Positions 44,379 to 52,484 of a DNA stretch of 64,000 bases are shown one piece after another. The stretch comes from Intrasporangium_A sp039812505. Its GTDB lineage: Bacteria > Actinomycetota > Actinomycetes > Actinomycetales > Dermatophilaceae. Where the stretch lies: contig NZ_JBDIAQ010000004.1 of NCBI RefSeq assembly GCF_039812505.1, positions 1-64,000 on the forward strand, in the 5' to 3' direction. Under the pieces are notes generated by a model, which was not told the DNA's origin, did not search any database, and worked only from the letters and a program-made list of their open reading frames with translations. The position numbers were made by a program, and so were the translations under genes. Position 1 is the first letter of the stretch. Every line of letters starts with the position of its first letter.

Positions 44379-45568
44379 CAGGCGCCCGCCTCCCGCTCGT
44401 GGTGGTCGTGCTGCTGCATCAGGGTGACGAACCGGTCGAACAGGTATGCCGCGTCGTGCGGCCCGGCGGCCGCCTCCGGGTGGTACTGCACCGAGTAGGC
44501 CGGCACGTCGAGGCACTCGAGCCCCTCCACGACGTCGTCGTTGAGACAGATGTGCGAGACGCGCACCCGGCCGTACGGTGTCCGGGTCTCCGCGTCGAGG
44601 GGAGCTGCCACGGCGAAGCCGTGGTTGTGCGCGGTGACCTCGACCTTGCCGGTGGCCCGGTCCAGGACCGGCTGGTTGATGCCGCGGTGGCCGTACTTGA
44701 GCTTGTAGGTGCCGAAGCCGAGCGCCCGGCCGAGCAGCTGGTTGCCGAAGCAGATGCCGAAGAACGGGATGCGCCGGTCCAGCACCTCGCGCAGCAGCGC
44801 CACCTCGCGGTCGGCCGTCGCCGGGTCGCCGGGGCCGTTGGAGAAGAACACGCCGTCGGGGCCGTGCGCCCCGACGGCGAGGACGTCCTCGATCGTCGCG
44901 GTGCACGGCAGGACGTGCACCTCGATCCCCCGCTGGGTCATCCGCTGGGGCGTCATCGCCTTGATCCCGAGGTCGATGGCGGCGACCGTGAAGCGCTGCT
45001 CGCCCACTGCGGGCACGACGTACGGCCGCGGCGTGGTCACCTCCTGCGCGAGGGCGGCGCCGGTCATCTGCGGGGCCCGGCGCACCAGCTCGACCAGCTC
45101 GGGCAGTGGCCGGCCCGCGGCCGGGCCGCTGAAGATGCCGGTGCGCATCGCCCCCCGCTCCCGCAGGTGCCGGGTCAGCGCGCGCGTGTCGATCCCGCAG
45201 ATGCCCACGACCTGCTGGGCGCACAGCTCGTCCTCGAGGTCGCCGGTGGCCCGCCAGCTGGACGGACGCACCGCGGGGTCGCGCACCACGAAGCCGGCCA
45301 CCTGGAACCGCAGCGACTCGGGGTCCTCGGTGTTGACGCCCGTGTTGCCGATGTGCGGTGCGGTCATGACCACGACCTGCCGGTGGTAGCTCGGGTCGGT
45401 CAGCGTCTCCTGGTACCCGGTCATGCCGGTCGAGAAGACCGCCTCGCCGACGGTCTCACCGGTCGCGCCGTACGAGGACCCGTGGAAGGCGCGGCCGTCC
45501 TCGAGCACCAGGACGGCCGGCCCGCGCTGCCGGCCGGGCAGCTCGAGGGTCGCGACGTCGAGGGTCAC
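44378..45568 (-). CDS. carA: Carbamoyl-phosphate synthase small subunit
   Basis: The 396-residue glutaminase subunit supplies ammonia to CarB. VLVLEDGRAFHGSSYGATGE starts it, and VVGICGIDTRALTRHLRERG is typical. The class I amidotransferase domain has the nucleophile Cys in PFFGICFGNQLLGRALG and the His-Glu pair in SVQYHPEAAAGPHD. GTG at 45566-45568 overlaps the pyrC stop (GTGA), and GGAGG lies 7 nt upstream. GICFGNQ has Asn where many have His, a form common in actinobacteria. Confidence 0.97.
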
Positions 45569-46881
45569 TGGGCGACCTCCGTCCGGTGGGAGCGCGCAGC
45601 CGGGTCGAGGCTGTGGGTCACCCGGCCGCGCAGGATCGTGGTGTGGACGGCGCCGGTGAGGGTGCGCCCGTGCCACGGGTTGTTGCGCGAGCGGCTCCGG
45701 CTCGCGGCGGCATCCACCGTCACCACGCGGTCCGGGTCGACCAGGGTCAGGTTGGCCGGCTCCCCTACGGCGAGCGGGCGACCGTGCCCGGCGAGCCGGC
45801 CGATCCGGGCCGGGGCCACCGACAGCACGCGGGCCACGTCGGCCCAGTCGAGGCGACCGGGGCGCACGAGCACCTCGCTCACCACGGCCAGCGCGGTCTC
45901 CAGGCCGAGCATCCCGAAGGCCGCGTCGGGGAAGGCGTGCTCCTTGTCGTGTCGCGCGTGCGGGGCGTGGTCGGTGGCGACCGCGTCGAGCGTCCCATCG
46001 ACCAGGCCCGCGCGCAGCGCCTCGACGTCCTCGCCCGGTCGCAGCGGCGGGTTGACCTTGTAGACCGGGTCGTAGCCGACCAGCAGGTCGGTGGTCAGGG
46101 CCAGGTGGTGGGGGGCCACCTCGGCGGTTACCGCGATGCCCTGCGCCTTCGCCCAGCGGATCACCTCGACCGTGCCGGCGCTCGAGACGTGCGCGACGTG
46201 CACGCGCGAGCCGGTGTGCCGGGCGAGCATGACGTCACGGGCGACGATCGCCTCCTCGGCGACGCCGGGCCAGCTCGGCAGCCCGAGCCGCCCCGAGACC
46301 TCGCCCTCGTGGCAGCACGCCGACGAGTCGGCCAGCCGCGGGTCCTGGGCATGCTGGGAGACCACGCCGTCGAACGGCCGCAGGTACTCCAGCGCCCGGC
46401 GCATGATCCGCCCATCGGCGACGCACCGACCGTCGTCGGAGAAGACCCGCACCCGGGCGCGCGAGCGCGCCATGAGACCGAGCTCGGCCAGCTGCTCCCC
46501 CTGCAGGCCCTTGGTGACGGCCCCGACCGGGACGACGTCGACCACGCCGCAGGTGCGCCCGAGGTCGAGGACGTGCTCGGCGGCCTCGGCGGTGTCGGTG
46601 ACCGGGTCGGTGTTGGCCATCGCGAACACAGCCGTGAACCCGCCGGCGGCGGCGGCCGCGGACCCGCTCTCGATCGTCTCGGCGTCCTCGCGGCCCGGCT
46701 CGCGCAGGTGGGTGTGCAGGTCGACCAGGCCGGGCAGGGCGACCAGTCCGTCCGCGTCGAGCGTCGGCACGCCCCTGGCCGGGGTGACCCGTCCGACCTC
46801 GGCGATGCGCCCGTCCCGGACCAGCAGGTCGGCGACCTCGCGCCCGAGCAGCCGCGCCCCGGTGACCAGAATGGTGCTCAC
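45565..46881 (-). CDS. pyrC: Dihydroorotase
   Basis: The 438-residue zinc amidohydrolase cyclises carbamoyl aspartate to dihydroorotate. LPGLVDLHTHLREPGRED contains the metal-binding HTH and the substrate Arg. Further ligands are in VHVAHVSSAGTVEVIRWAK, EVAPHHLALT and VATDHAPH. GTG at 46879-46881 overlaps the pyrB stop. It is the class I (PyrC/AllB-like) type that often pairs with PyrB. Confidence 0.96.
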   Translation of the reverse strand: MSTILVTGARLLGREVADLLVRDGRIAEVGRVTPARGVPTLDADGLVALPGLVDLHTHLREPGREDAETIESGSAAAAAGGFTAVFAMANTDPVTDTAEAAEHVLDLGRTCGVVDVVPVGAVTKGLQGEQLAELGLMARSRARVRVFSDDGRCVADGRIMRRALEYLRPFDGVVSQHAQDPRLADSSACCHEGEVSGRLGLPSWPGVAEEAIVARDVMLARHTGSRVHVAHVSSAGTVEVIRWAKAQGIAVTAEVAPHHLALTTDLLVGYDPVYKVNPPLRPGEDVEALRAGLVDGTLDAVATDHAPHARHDKEHAFPDAAFGMLGLETALAVVSEVLVRPGRLDWADVARVLSVAPARIGRLAGHGRPLAVGEPANLTLVDPDRVVTVDAAASRSRSRNNPWHGRTLTGAVHTTILRGRVTHSLDPAARSHRTEVAQ

Positions 46882-47867
46882 TGGACCGCCTTCCTCGTGT
46901 CGTCCGCCGTCGCGGTGGGCTCGGCGGCCTGCCCGGCGAGCAGGTGGTAGAGCACGGCCATGCGCACCGCGACCCCGGCGGAGACCTGGTCGAGGACCAC
47001 GGACTGCGGGGCGTCGGCTACCTCGGCGGCGATCTCGAGCCCACGGTTCATCGGGCCGGGGTGCATGACGAGGACGTCCGGGTTGCGGTCCACGAGGCGG
47101 CCGAGCCGCTCGCGGGTCAGGCCGTACTCGATGGTGTACTCGCGCGGGGTCGGGAAGTAGCCGCCGGTCATCCGCTCGCGCTGGACCCGCAGCATCATCA
47201 TCGCGTCGACGGGCAGCTCGCCGTCGACGACGGCATCCAGGTCCCAGCTCGTCGCGAAGCCGTCCGACCTGCTCCAGGCCTCGATGCCGGCCGGCATGAG
47301 CGTCGGGGGGGCCACGACGGTGACCCGGGCACCCAGGGTGCGCAGGGTGATCACGTTGCTCCGGAAGACCCGCGAGTGGGTCAGGTCGCCGACGATGGCC
47401 ACGTGCCGGCCGTCGAGGGCGCCCATCCGGCTGCGCAGTGTGTAGGCGTCGAGCAGGGCCTGGGTCGGGTGCTCGTGGGTGCCGTCGCCGGCGTTGACCA
47501 CACTGCAGCGGACCCACTCGGAGACCTGCCGGGCCGCGCCGGAGGCGTTGTGCCGGATGACGAGGGCGTCGACCGCCATCGCGTCGACGGTCAGCGCGGT
47601 GTCGCGCAGGCTCTCGCCCTTCGAGGTGGAGGACCCCTTGGCCGACAGGTTGATGGTGTCTGCCGACATCCACTTGCCGGCGATCTCGAAGGAGGACCGG
47701 GTGCGGGTCGAGTCCTCGAAGAAGAAGTTCACGACGGTCCGGCCGCGCAGGGTCGGGACCTTCTTGACCTCGCGGCGCTGCACGTCGTGCATCGACTCGG
47801 CGGTGGCCAGGATCGCCTCGACGTCCGGTCGGGTCAGGTCGGCGGCCGAGACGAGGTGGCGGCTCAC
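46878..47867 (-). CDS. pyrB: Aspartate carbamoyltransferase catalytic subunit
   Basis: The 329-residue enzyme condenses carbamoyl phosphate with aspartate. The carbamoyl phosphate site FFEDSTRTRSSFEIAGK (STRTR) and VVNAGDGTHEHPTQALLDAY are diagnostic; HVAIVGDLTHSRVFRSN begins the Asp domain, and VMHPGPMNRGLEI closes it. There is no pyrI. GTG overlaps the pyrR stop by 4 bp (GTGA), so translation is coupled. Confidence 0.97.
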   Translation of the reverse strand: MSRHLVSAADLTRPDVEAILATAESMHDVQRREVKKVPTLRGRTVVNFFFEDSTRTRSSFEIAGKWMSADTINLSAKGSSTSKGESLRDTALTVDAMAVDALVIRHNASGAARQVSEWVRCSVVNAGDGTHEHPTQALLDAYTLRSRMGALDGRHVAIVGDLTHSRVFRSNVITLRTLGARVTVVAPPTLMPAGIEAWSRSDGFATSWDLDAVVDGELPVDAMMMLRVQRERMTGGYFPTPREYTIEYGLTRERLGRLVDRNPDVLVMHPGPMNRGLEIAAEVADAPQSVVLDQVSAGVAVRMAVLYHLLAGQAAEPTATADDTRKAVQ

Positions 47868-48454
47868 CGGCGGTCACCGCCGCTGATCCGCACCACGTCG
47901 ATGCCGTCGACCTCCCGGACCCGCACGTGGACCCGCTCGTTGCGGGCGGTCGGCAGGTTCTTGCCCACGTGGTCGGCGCGGATCGGCAGCTCGCGGTGGC
48001 CGCGGTCGACGAGCACCGCGAGCCGCACCGCGCGGGGCCGGCCGAGCTCGGCGAGCGAGTCGAGGGCAGCCCGGATGGTGCGGCCGGAGTAGAGCACGTC
48101 GTCGACGAGGACCACGACCTTCTCGTCGATCCCCCCGGCCGGGATGCTCGTGCGGCCGGCGGGTCGCACCGGCTGGCGGCGCAGGTCGTCGCGGTAGAGC
48201 GTCACGTCGAGCCGGCCGACGGGCACCGGCACGCCCTCGACCGCGCCGATGGCGGCCGCGAGCCGGTCGGCGAGGGCGACGCCACGCGTGGGTATACCGA
48301 GCACGACGAGGTCGGCCGCGCCCTTGTTGCGCTCGAGGATCTCGTGGCCGATGCGCCGCAGCGCCCGGGAGATGTCCTCGGCGCTCATGACGTCGCGCGC
48401 ATCCGGAGGGATCTGCGCAACGGTGGCCGGTGCGGTTGGCTCAGGGCAGGTCAC
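47864..48454 (-). CDS. pyrR: Bifunctional PyrR: pyr operon regulator / uracil phosphoribosyltransferase
   Basis: The 196-residue protein has the PRPP loop VVLVDDVLYSGRTIRAALD and ADLVVLGIPTRGVALADRLA. RGHRELPIRADHVGKNLPT is typical of PyrR. It binds a hairpin in pyr mRNA when UMP or UTP is high. It heads the operon pyrR-pyrB-pyrC-carA-carB-pyrF. GTG at 48452-48454 follows GGAAGGAGG; the binding element overlaps that ribosome-binding site, which suggests translational autorepression as in mycobacteria. Confidence 0.95.
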   Translation of the reverse strand: MTCPEPTAPATVAQIPPDARDVMSAEDISRALRRIGHEILERNKGAADLVVLGIPTRGVALADRLAAAIGAVEGVPVPVGRLDVTLYRDDLRRQPVRPAGRTSIPAGGIDEKVVVLVDDVLYSGRTIRAALDSLAELGRPRAVRLAVLVDRGHRELPIRADHVGKNLPTARNERVHVRVREVDGIDVVRISGGDRR

Positions 48455-48474
48455 GGCGGCCTGACCTCCTTCCC

Positions 48475-48488
48475 CGCCTCACGGGACG
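48475..48488 (-). promoter_or_regulatory. PyrR-binding loop in the pyr leader
   Basis: The minus strand reads CGTCCCGTGAGGCG, a close match to the PyrR-binding consensus ARUCCNGNGAGGYU. CC-TCC and GG-GG arms on either side form a short hairpin. The next bases GGAAGGAGG are the ribosome-binding site of pyrR, so PyrR bound here would hide the site. This mirrors the pyrR leader of other actinobacteria. Confidence 0.8.
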
Positions 48489-48515
48489 GTGGTTAAAGGA
48501 TGTCGATCGCGAGCG

Positions 48516-48521
48516 AGTGTA
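48516..48521 (-). promoter_or_regulatory. Candidate -10 box (TACACT) of the pyr operon
   Basis: TACACT lies about 62 nt before the pyrR GTG and would give a leader of about 55 nt that holds the PyrR element. No good -35 box is seen. The 21-bp repeat arrays begin 55 bp further upstream. Confidence 0.45.
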
Positions 48522-48575
48522 CCTGCCCGGGTAGCGCACCCCCGACGGCGTCCACATCGCGCCCGCCAGATCCCG

Positions 48576-48638
48576 ATCGACAGTGCACCTTTCGCCATCG
48601 ACGGTGCACCTTTCGCCATCGACAGTGCACTCGGGTGG
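48576..48638. repeat. Tandem repeat array A: 21-bp unit, three copies
   Basis: Units start at 48576, 48597 and 48618. The first reads ATCGACAGTGCACCTTTCGC followed by C. The second differs by one base (A to G), and the third matches for 13 bp and then diverges. Each unit holds the palindrome GTGCAC. The array lies between the pyr promoter and the flavodoxin-like gene. Confidence 0.85.
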
Positions 48639-48640
48639 GC

Positions 48641-48731
48641 CACTCGAACCGGACTCGTGCACACTCGAACGGGATTGCTGCACTCTCGAACGGGATTGGT
48701 GGACTCTCGAACCCGATTGCTGCACTCTCGA
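48641..48731. repeat. Tandem repeat array B: 21-bp unit, four copies plus 7 bp
   Basis: Units start at 48641, 48662, 48683, 48704 and 48725 (partial). The consensus is C-CTCGAACGGGATTGCTGC-A with 3-7 differences between copies. The unit length equals that of array A, about two turns of B-DNA, so sites recur on the same helix face. It ends 22 bp before the stop of the flavodoxin-like gene at 48754. Confidence 0.85.
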
Positions 48732-48753
48732 TGTGGGGGTGGGGCGGGGCGGG

Positions 48754-49212
48754 TCACCCCTCCATGAGTGTCGCCGCCAGCGTCCCGCCCAGCTCGAAGG
48801 CCGCCTCGCGCACGCCCTTGTCGACCGGGCCGGTCACCAGCAGCGGCTCGGCCGCCTTGACCCAGCCGAGCGCGCCCGCGATCGACTCGATGGCGCGGCG
48901 GGCGCCCTCGGTGTCGTTGTTGCCGTGCACCCAGTAGCCGTACGGCATCCCGGTCTTCGCCTGCAGGGTCGGGTAGTAGACCGTGTCGAAGAAGTGCTTG
49001 AGTGCCCCGGACATGTAGCCGATGTTCGCCGGGGTGCCGAGCAGCACGCCGTCCGCCGCGAGCAGGTCGCTCGCGCTGGTCGACAGCGCGGGCCGCACCT
49101 GCACCTCGACGCCCTCGATCCCCTCGGCGTGGGTCCCGGCGAGCACCGCCTCGAGGATCTCCTGCACCGCGGGCGAGGGCGTGTGGTGGACCACGAGCAG
49201 GTGTGCGCTCAC
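48754..49212 (-). CDS. Flavodoxin-like NAD(P)H-dependent flavoprotein
   Basis: The 152-residue protein has the flavodoxin/WrbA-like fold. VVHHTPSPAVQEILEAVLAG is the phosphate loop (T-P-S-P), and DGVLLGTPANIGYMSGALKHF with FDTVYYPTLQAKTGMPYGYW contributes the second loop and FMN contacts. It likely binds FMN and reduces quinones or flavins; the electron partner is unknown. GTG at 49210-49212 has a TAGGTT box 6 nt upstream, so the mRNA is probably leaderless. It is divergent from the VOC gene. Confidence 0.82.
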   Translation of the reverse strand: MSAHLLVVHHTPSPAVQEILEAVLAGTHAEGIEGVEVQVRPALSTSASDLLAADGVLLGTPANIGYMSGALKHFFDTVYYPTLQAKTGMPYGYWVHGNNDTEGARRAIESIAGALGWVKAAEPLLVTGPVDKGVREAAFELGGTLAATLMEG

Positions 49213-49218
49213 CGCCCC

Positions 49219-49224
49219 AACCTA
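49219..49224 (-). promoter_or_regulatory. Candidate -10 box (TAGGTT) for the leaderless flavodoxin-like mRNA
   Basis: TAGGTT ends 6 nt before the GTG at 49210-49212, with no Shine-Dalgarno sequence. It lies in the 97-bp divergent gap shared with the VOC gene. Confidence 0.55.
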
Positions 49225-49297
49225 TGCCGTCTGCCGCCCGGCCGGGCCCCGGCCCCGCGGTGGCGCCGCGACGGGAGCCGGGTGGGCGGCATCAGGC

Positions 49298-49303
49298 TAA
49301 CGT
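49298..49303 (+). promoter_or_regulatory. Candidate -10 box (TAACGT) for the leaderless VOC gene
   Basis: TAACGT ends 6 nt before the GTG at 49310, on the plus strand. No ribosome-binding site is present. It mirrors the arrangement of the divergent gene. Confidence 0.5.
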
Positions 49304-49309
49304 CGTGGC

Positions 49310-49744
49310 GTGGAGCAACGACTCAACTTCATCACGCTCGCCGTCGCAGACCCGACGGCGTCACGGCAGTTCTACGCGGACGGACTGGGCTGGGAGCCGG
49401 CCTTCGAGGCACCCGGAGAGGTCGTCTTCTTCCGGATGGCACCGACGATCGTGCTGTCACTGTGGCGAGCCGACGACTTCGAGGCCGAGGCCGGGCCGCT
49501 CAACCGGGTGCCGGGCACCGCCCCGGTCACCCTGTCGCACAACGTCCCGGCACCCGAGCAGGTCGACGCGGTGCTCGCCGCCGCGGTGGCCGCGGGCGCC
49601 CGGCTCGTCGCACCGGCGCAGGACCGCGACTGGGGCGGCCGGTCCGGCTACTTCGCCGACCCGGACGGCTACCGCTGGGAGGTGGCGCACAACCCCGGGC
49701 CACTCGGCCAGGACCTGATGCGGGCGGCCGGCCTGCTGCCCTGA
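49310..49744 (+). CDS. VOC-family (glyoxalase/bleomycin resistance fold) protein
   Basis: The 144-residue protein has the vicinal-oxygen-chelate fold: LNFITLAVADPTASRQFYADGLGWEP, then VVFFRMAPTIVLSLW in the first module, and GARLVAPAQDRDWGGRSGYFADPDGYRWEV in the second. FADPDGYRWEV has the usual Glu metal ligand. Substrate is unknown; relatives act on thiols, aromatics or drugs, or merely bind ligands. It is the only plus-strand gene here apart from tetR and is followed by a short palindrome. Confidence 0.85.
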   Translation: MEQRLNFITLAVADPTASRQFYADGLGWEPAFEAPGEVVFFRMAPTIVLSLWRADDFEAEAGPLNRVPGTAPVTLSHNVPAPEQVDAVLAAAVAAGARLVAPAQDRDWGGRSGYFADPDGYRWEVAHNPGPLGQDLMRAAGLLP

Positions 49745-49764
49745 GCAGACTGCTCACCCGGCCC

Positions 49765-49812
49765 CGACCCGCCGCCCGGCCGACACGCCGACCCGCCGCC
49801 CGGCCGACACGC
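49765..49812. repeat. Perfect 24-bp tandem duplication
   Basis: The unit beginning CGACCCGCCGCCCGGCCGAC occurs twice without change (49765-49788 and 49789-49812). It lies in the 170-bp convergent gap between the VOC gene and the cobalamin adenosyltransferase. The gap holds no other structure that I can name. A simple replication-slippage duplication is likely. Confidence 0.75.
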
Positions 49813-49914
49813 CGAACAGCTGCCAGCTCGGACGGTTGCAACCAGCGACCTTCGCCGCTGCTCGGTGTGTTGCCGCCCACGGACGGCGACCGGCGAGCGA
49901 ACCCTCCCGACCGG

Positions 49915-50487
49915 TCAGTCGTGGCTCGGGGTCTCGGCCACTCCGGCCGCGGCGCGGGCCAGCACGTAGAACAGGTCGCTCATCCGGTTCAGGGTCAGCA
50001 GCACCGGGTCGGAGACGTCGTGCCCGGCGCGGGCGGCGGCGACCGCGTGGCGCTCGGCCCGGCGCACCACGCCGCGGGCCAGGTCCAGCGCCGCCGAGGC
50101 CCGCGAGGCCCCGGGCACGATGAACACCGGGCGCAGCGGATGCCGCTCGGTCAGCTCGTCGATCGCCTGCTCGACGTCGGTGGTCAGCTGCGCGGTGGCC
50201 AGCGAGATGCCGGGCTCGAGCCGGTCGCGGGCGTGCGGGTTGGCCATCAGGTCGGCGGCCAGCACGAACAGCTGCCGCTGGGTGGTCAGGACCAGGGCGG
50301 CCAGCTCGGCCGCCGCCGGGTCGAGCAGCAGCTCGGCCCGGGCCACGCCGAGCGCCCCGACGGCCTCGTCGATGTCGCCGCAGGCCTCCACGAGCGCGTC
50401 GTCCTTGCCGACCCGGCCGCCGAACAGGCGACCGGTGGTGCCGTCGTCGCCGGTCTTGGTGTAGATGCGGGACGCGTTGCTGCTCAT
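49915..50487 (-). CDS. PduO-type cob(I)alamin adenosyltransferase
   Basis: The 190-residue protein has the PduO signature: SRIYTKTGDDGTTGRLFGGRVGKDD (ATP-binding TKTGDDGTT), then VEACGDIDEAVGALGVARAE, FIVPGASRASAALDLARGVVRRAERHAV (RASAxxxxARxxxRRAER) and LNRMSDLFYVLAR. It makes adenosylcobalamin from ATP and cob(I)alamin. ATG at 50485-50487 overlaps the flavoprotein-reductase stop by 1 bp (TGATG), a tight coupling. No cobalamin biosynthesis genes are near. Confidence 0.95.
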   Translation of the reverse strand: MSSNASRIYTKTGDDGTTGRLFGGRVGKDDALVEACGDIDEAVGALGVARAELLLDPAAAELAALVLTTQRQLFVLAADLMANPHARDRLEPGISLATAQLTTDVEQAIDELTERHPLRPVFIVPGASRASAALDLARGVVRRAERHAVAAARAGHDVSDPVLLTLNRMSDLFYVLARAAAGVAETPSHD

Positions 50488-51305
50488 CAGGGCTCCTCCA
50501 CCTCGATCGCCGGGGTCACGGCGACACCGGCACCGTGCCACGGTACGGGCTCGGCGTAGAACTCCTCGGTGTGCAGCCGCCCGGCATGGACACCGAGCCG
50601 CTGCGCGGTGCGGGTGCACGCGTCCACGAAGCCCGGCGAGCCGGCGATGTACACCGCATGCGGGCCGAGGTCGGGCAGCAGCCCGGGCAGCACCTCGGGC
50701 ACCCTCCCCAGCGGGGGCGGGGCCGACCCGGGGGCCACCCGGGTCAGGGTGCGCAGGTAGTCGAGCCAGGGGTGGCTGCCGGCCAGCTCGGCCAGCTGCG
50801 CCTCGTCGATGACGTCGGCCGGGGTCCGCCCCGAGAACAGGACCGTGTGCCGCTCGGCCGCGTCGGCGTCGCCCGCCTCCAGCCGGGCCACGGCCGCCTG
50901 CAGCAGGGCGCGCACCGGAGCCAGCCCCGACCCGCCCGCGAGGTAGAGGGTCGGGCCGTGGTGGCCGGGGTCGGCCACGAACGTGCCGTACGGCCCAGAG
51001 ACGAGCAGCCGGTCACCGACGCGTGACCCGCGCGCGAGCCAGGTGCTCGTCGGCCCGTCGGGCACGGCCGTGACGAGCAGGGTCAGGCGCCCGTCGGGCC
51101 GGGGCGCGTTCGCGACCGAGTAGGAGCGCACCGGTACCGTGCGCCCGGCGTCCTGGGCCAGCACGTACTGGCCCGCGACGAAGCCGACCTGGTCGCCGAC
51201 CGGGTCGAGGGTGAGCTCGGCGACGACGGGCGTGCACCAGCGGCGGGCGACGAGCACGAAGGGGACGTCCTCGTCGGGCAGGGGGGCCAGCGGCATACCC
51301 CCCAT
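50487..51305 (-). CDS. FAD/NAD(P)-binding ferredoxin-reductase-like protein
   Basis: The 272-residue flavoprotein has only the FAD-binding barrel and the NAD-binding domain, with no [2Fe-2S] Cys cluster. VPVRSYSVANAP is the RxYS FAD motif, GDRLLVSGPYGTFV and LYLAGGSGLAPVRALLQ are the FAD and nucleotide motifs, and AVYIAGSPGFVDACTR is near the C-terminus. It is co-translated with the adenosyltransferase. ATG at 51303-51305 or 51294-51296 is the start. It may reduce cob(II)alamin for the adenosyltransferase; a general electron-transfer role is also possible. Confidence 0.85.
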   Translation of the reverse strand: MGGMPLAPLPDEDVPFVLVARRWCTPVVAELTLDPVGDQVGFVAGQYVLAQDAGRTVPVRSYSVANAPRPDGRLTLLVTAVPDGPTSTWLARGSRVGDRLLVSGPYGTFVADPGHHGPTLYLAGGSGLAPVRALLQAAVARLEAGDADAAERHTVLFSGRTPADVIDEAQLAELAGSHPWLDYLRTLTRVAPGSAPPPLGRVPEVLPGLLPDLGPHAVYIAGSPGFVDACTRTAQRLGVHAGRLHTEEFYAEPVPWHGAGVAVTPAIEVEEP

Positions 51306-51376
51306 TGGAGCGGGCCGGTCCCCCGCGGGGCAAGGGGCCGAGGCGGGAGAGCCGCACCCGACGGGCCGCCGGACCC

Positions 51377-51790
51377 TCAGACGATGGTGTCCTTGACCTC
51401 GGCGAGCCGGGCGAGCAGGCCGTTGACGAAGGCGGGCGACTCGTCGGTCGACAGCTGCGTCGCCAGCGCGACCGCCTCGGAGATCGCGACCGGGTCGGGG
51501 ATCTCGTCGTTGAAGAGCACCTCCCACGCGCCGAGCCGCAGGATCGCGCGGTCGACCGCGGGCATCCGCTCGAGCGTCCAGCCCTGGCTGTAGTCGGTCA
51601 GCGCCGCGTTGACATCGGTCCACCGCTCGACGACCCCCCGGACGGCCTGCGCCGTGTAGGGGTTGTTGCCGGCCCGCGACTCGCTGTCGGTGAGGCGCGC
51701 CTCGAGCAGGGTGAGCGCGTTGAGCCCGCGCTGGTCGGCCTCGAAGAGGATGTCGAGGGCCCGGGCCCGGGCCTTGCTGCGAGCGGCCAT
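51377..51790 (-). CDS. nusB: Transcription antitermination factor NusB
   Basis: The 137-residue protein joins NusE at boxA RNA in rRNA antitermination. MAARSKARARALDILFEADQ and TLERMPAVDRAILRLGAWEVLF are diagnostic, followed by PVAISEAVALATQLSTDESPAFVNGLLARL. It starts directly after the efp stop (no gap), the usual actinobacterial order efp-nusB. Confidence 0.96.
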   Translation of the reverse strand: MAARSKARARALDILFEADQRGLNALTLLEARLTDSESRAGNNPYTAQAVRGVVERWTDVNAALTDYSQGWTLERMPAVDRAILRLGAWEVLFNDEIPDPVAISEAVALATQLSTDESPAFVNGLLARLAEVKDTIV

Positions 51791-52354
51791 TCAGTCGTTG
51801 ACGCGGCCGAGGTAGGACCCGTCGCGGGTGTCGACCTTGACCTTGGTGCCGGTCTCGAGGAAGAGCGGCACCTGGATCTGCGCGCCGGTCTCGAGGGTCG
51901 CCGGCTTGGTGCCGCCGGTGGAGCGGTCGCCCTGCAGGCCGGGGTCGGTGTGGGTGATCTCGAGCACGACCGAGGCGGGCAGCTCGACGTACAGCGGGGT
52001 GCCCTCGTGGGTGGCGACGATGGCGTTCTGGTTCTCCAGCAGGTAGCTGGCCGCGTCGCCGAGGGTCGCCTCGGGGACCGTGAGCTGGTCGTAGGTGTCG
52101 GTGTCCATGAAGACGAAGTCCGCGCCGTCCTTGTACAGGTACTGCATCGTGCGCTTGTCGACGTTGCTGGTCTCGACCTTGACGCCGGCGTTGAACGTCC
52201 GGTCGACGGTCTTGCCCGACACGACGTTCTTCAGCTTGGTCCGCACGAAGGCCGGGCCCTTGCCCGGCTTGACGTGCTGGAACTCCACGACGGACCAGAG
52301 CTGACCGTCGATGTTGAGCACGGTGCCGTTCTTCAGGTCGTTCGTCGTTGCCAC
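51791..52354 (-). CDS. efp: Elongation factor P
   Basis: The 187-residue protein relieves ribosome stalling at poly-Pro. Three beta domains are visible: ATTNDLKNGTVLNIDGQLWS, then VKPGKGPAFVRTKLKNVVSG with the Lys at about residue 32-34 that is modified in other bacteria, and the C-terminal GTKVKVDTRDGSYLGRVND. GTG at 52352-52354 is the start. It leads the efp-nusB pair. Confidence 0.97.
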   Translation of the reverse strand: MATTNDLKNGTVLNIDGQLWSVVEFQHVKPGKGPAFVRTKLKNVVSGKTVDRTFNAGVKVETSNVDKRTMQYLYKDGADFVFMDTDTYDQLTVPEATLGDAASYLLENQNAIVATHEGTPLYVELPASVVLEITHTDPGLQGDRSTGGTKPATLETGAQIQVPLFLETGTKVKVDTRDGSYLGRVND

Positions 52355-52434
52355 GGATGGATCTCTTTCGTATGCCGTTGTCGCCGGCTCGCGCGGACAC
52401 GGCGCGGTCGCGGGCGTGGGGAGTGTGCCGCGAC

Positions 52435-52440
52435 AGTCTA
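52435..52440 (-). promoter_or_regulatory. Candidate -10 box (TAGACT) for efp-nusB
   Basis: TAGACT (plus-strand AGTCTA) lies about 80 nt before the efp GTG in the 130-bp gap after aroQ. No convincing -35 is seen. The leader has no named structure. Confidence 0.45.
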
Positions 52441-52484
52441 TCGGCCGAGGATCTCGGCGCCCGGACGATGCCTCGGGTCACGCC

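Noticed and set aside
48576..48731. CRISPR array
   Set aside because: Units are directly adjacent with no spacers, only 21 bp long, and no cas genes are present.
48441..48767. Small open frames with heptad-like repeats (for example SPSTVHL or TVDGERC units) across the 21-bp repeats
   Set aside because: Because 21 is a multiple of three, all frames stay open. No start or ribosome-binding site is convincing, and the frames run on both strands.
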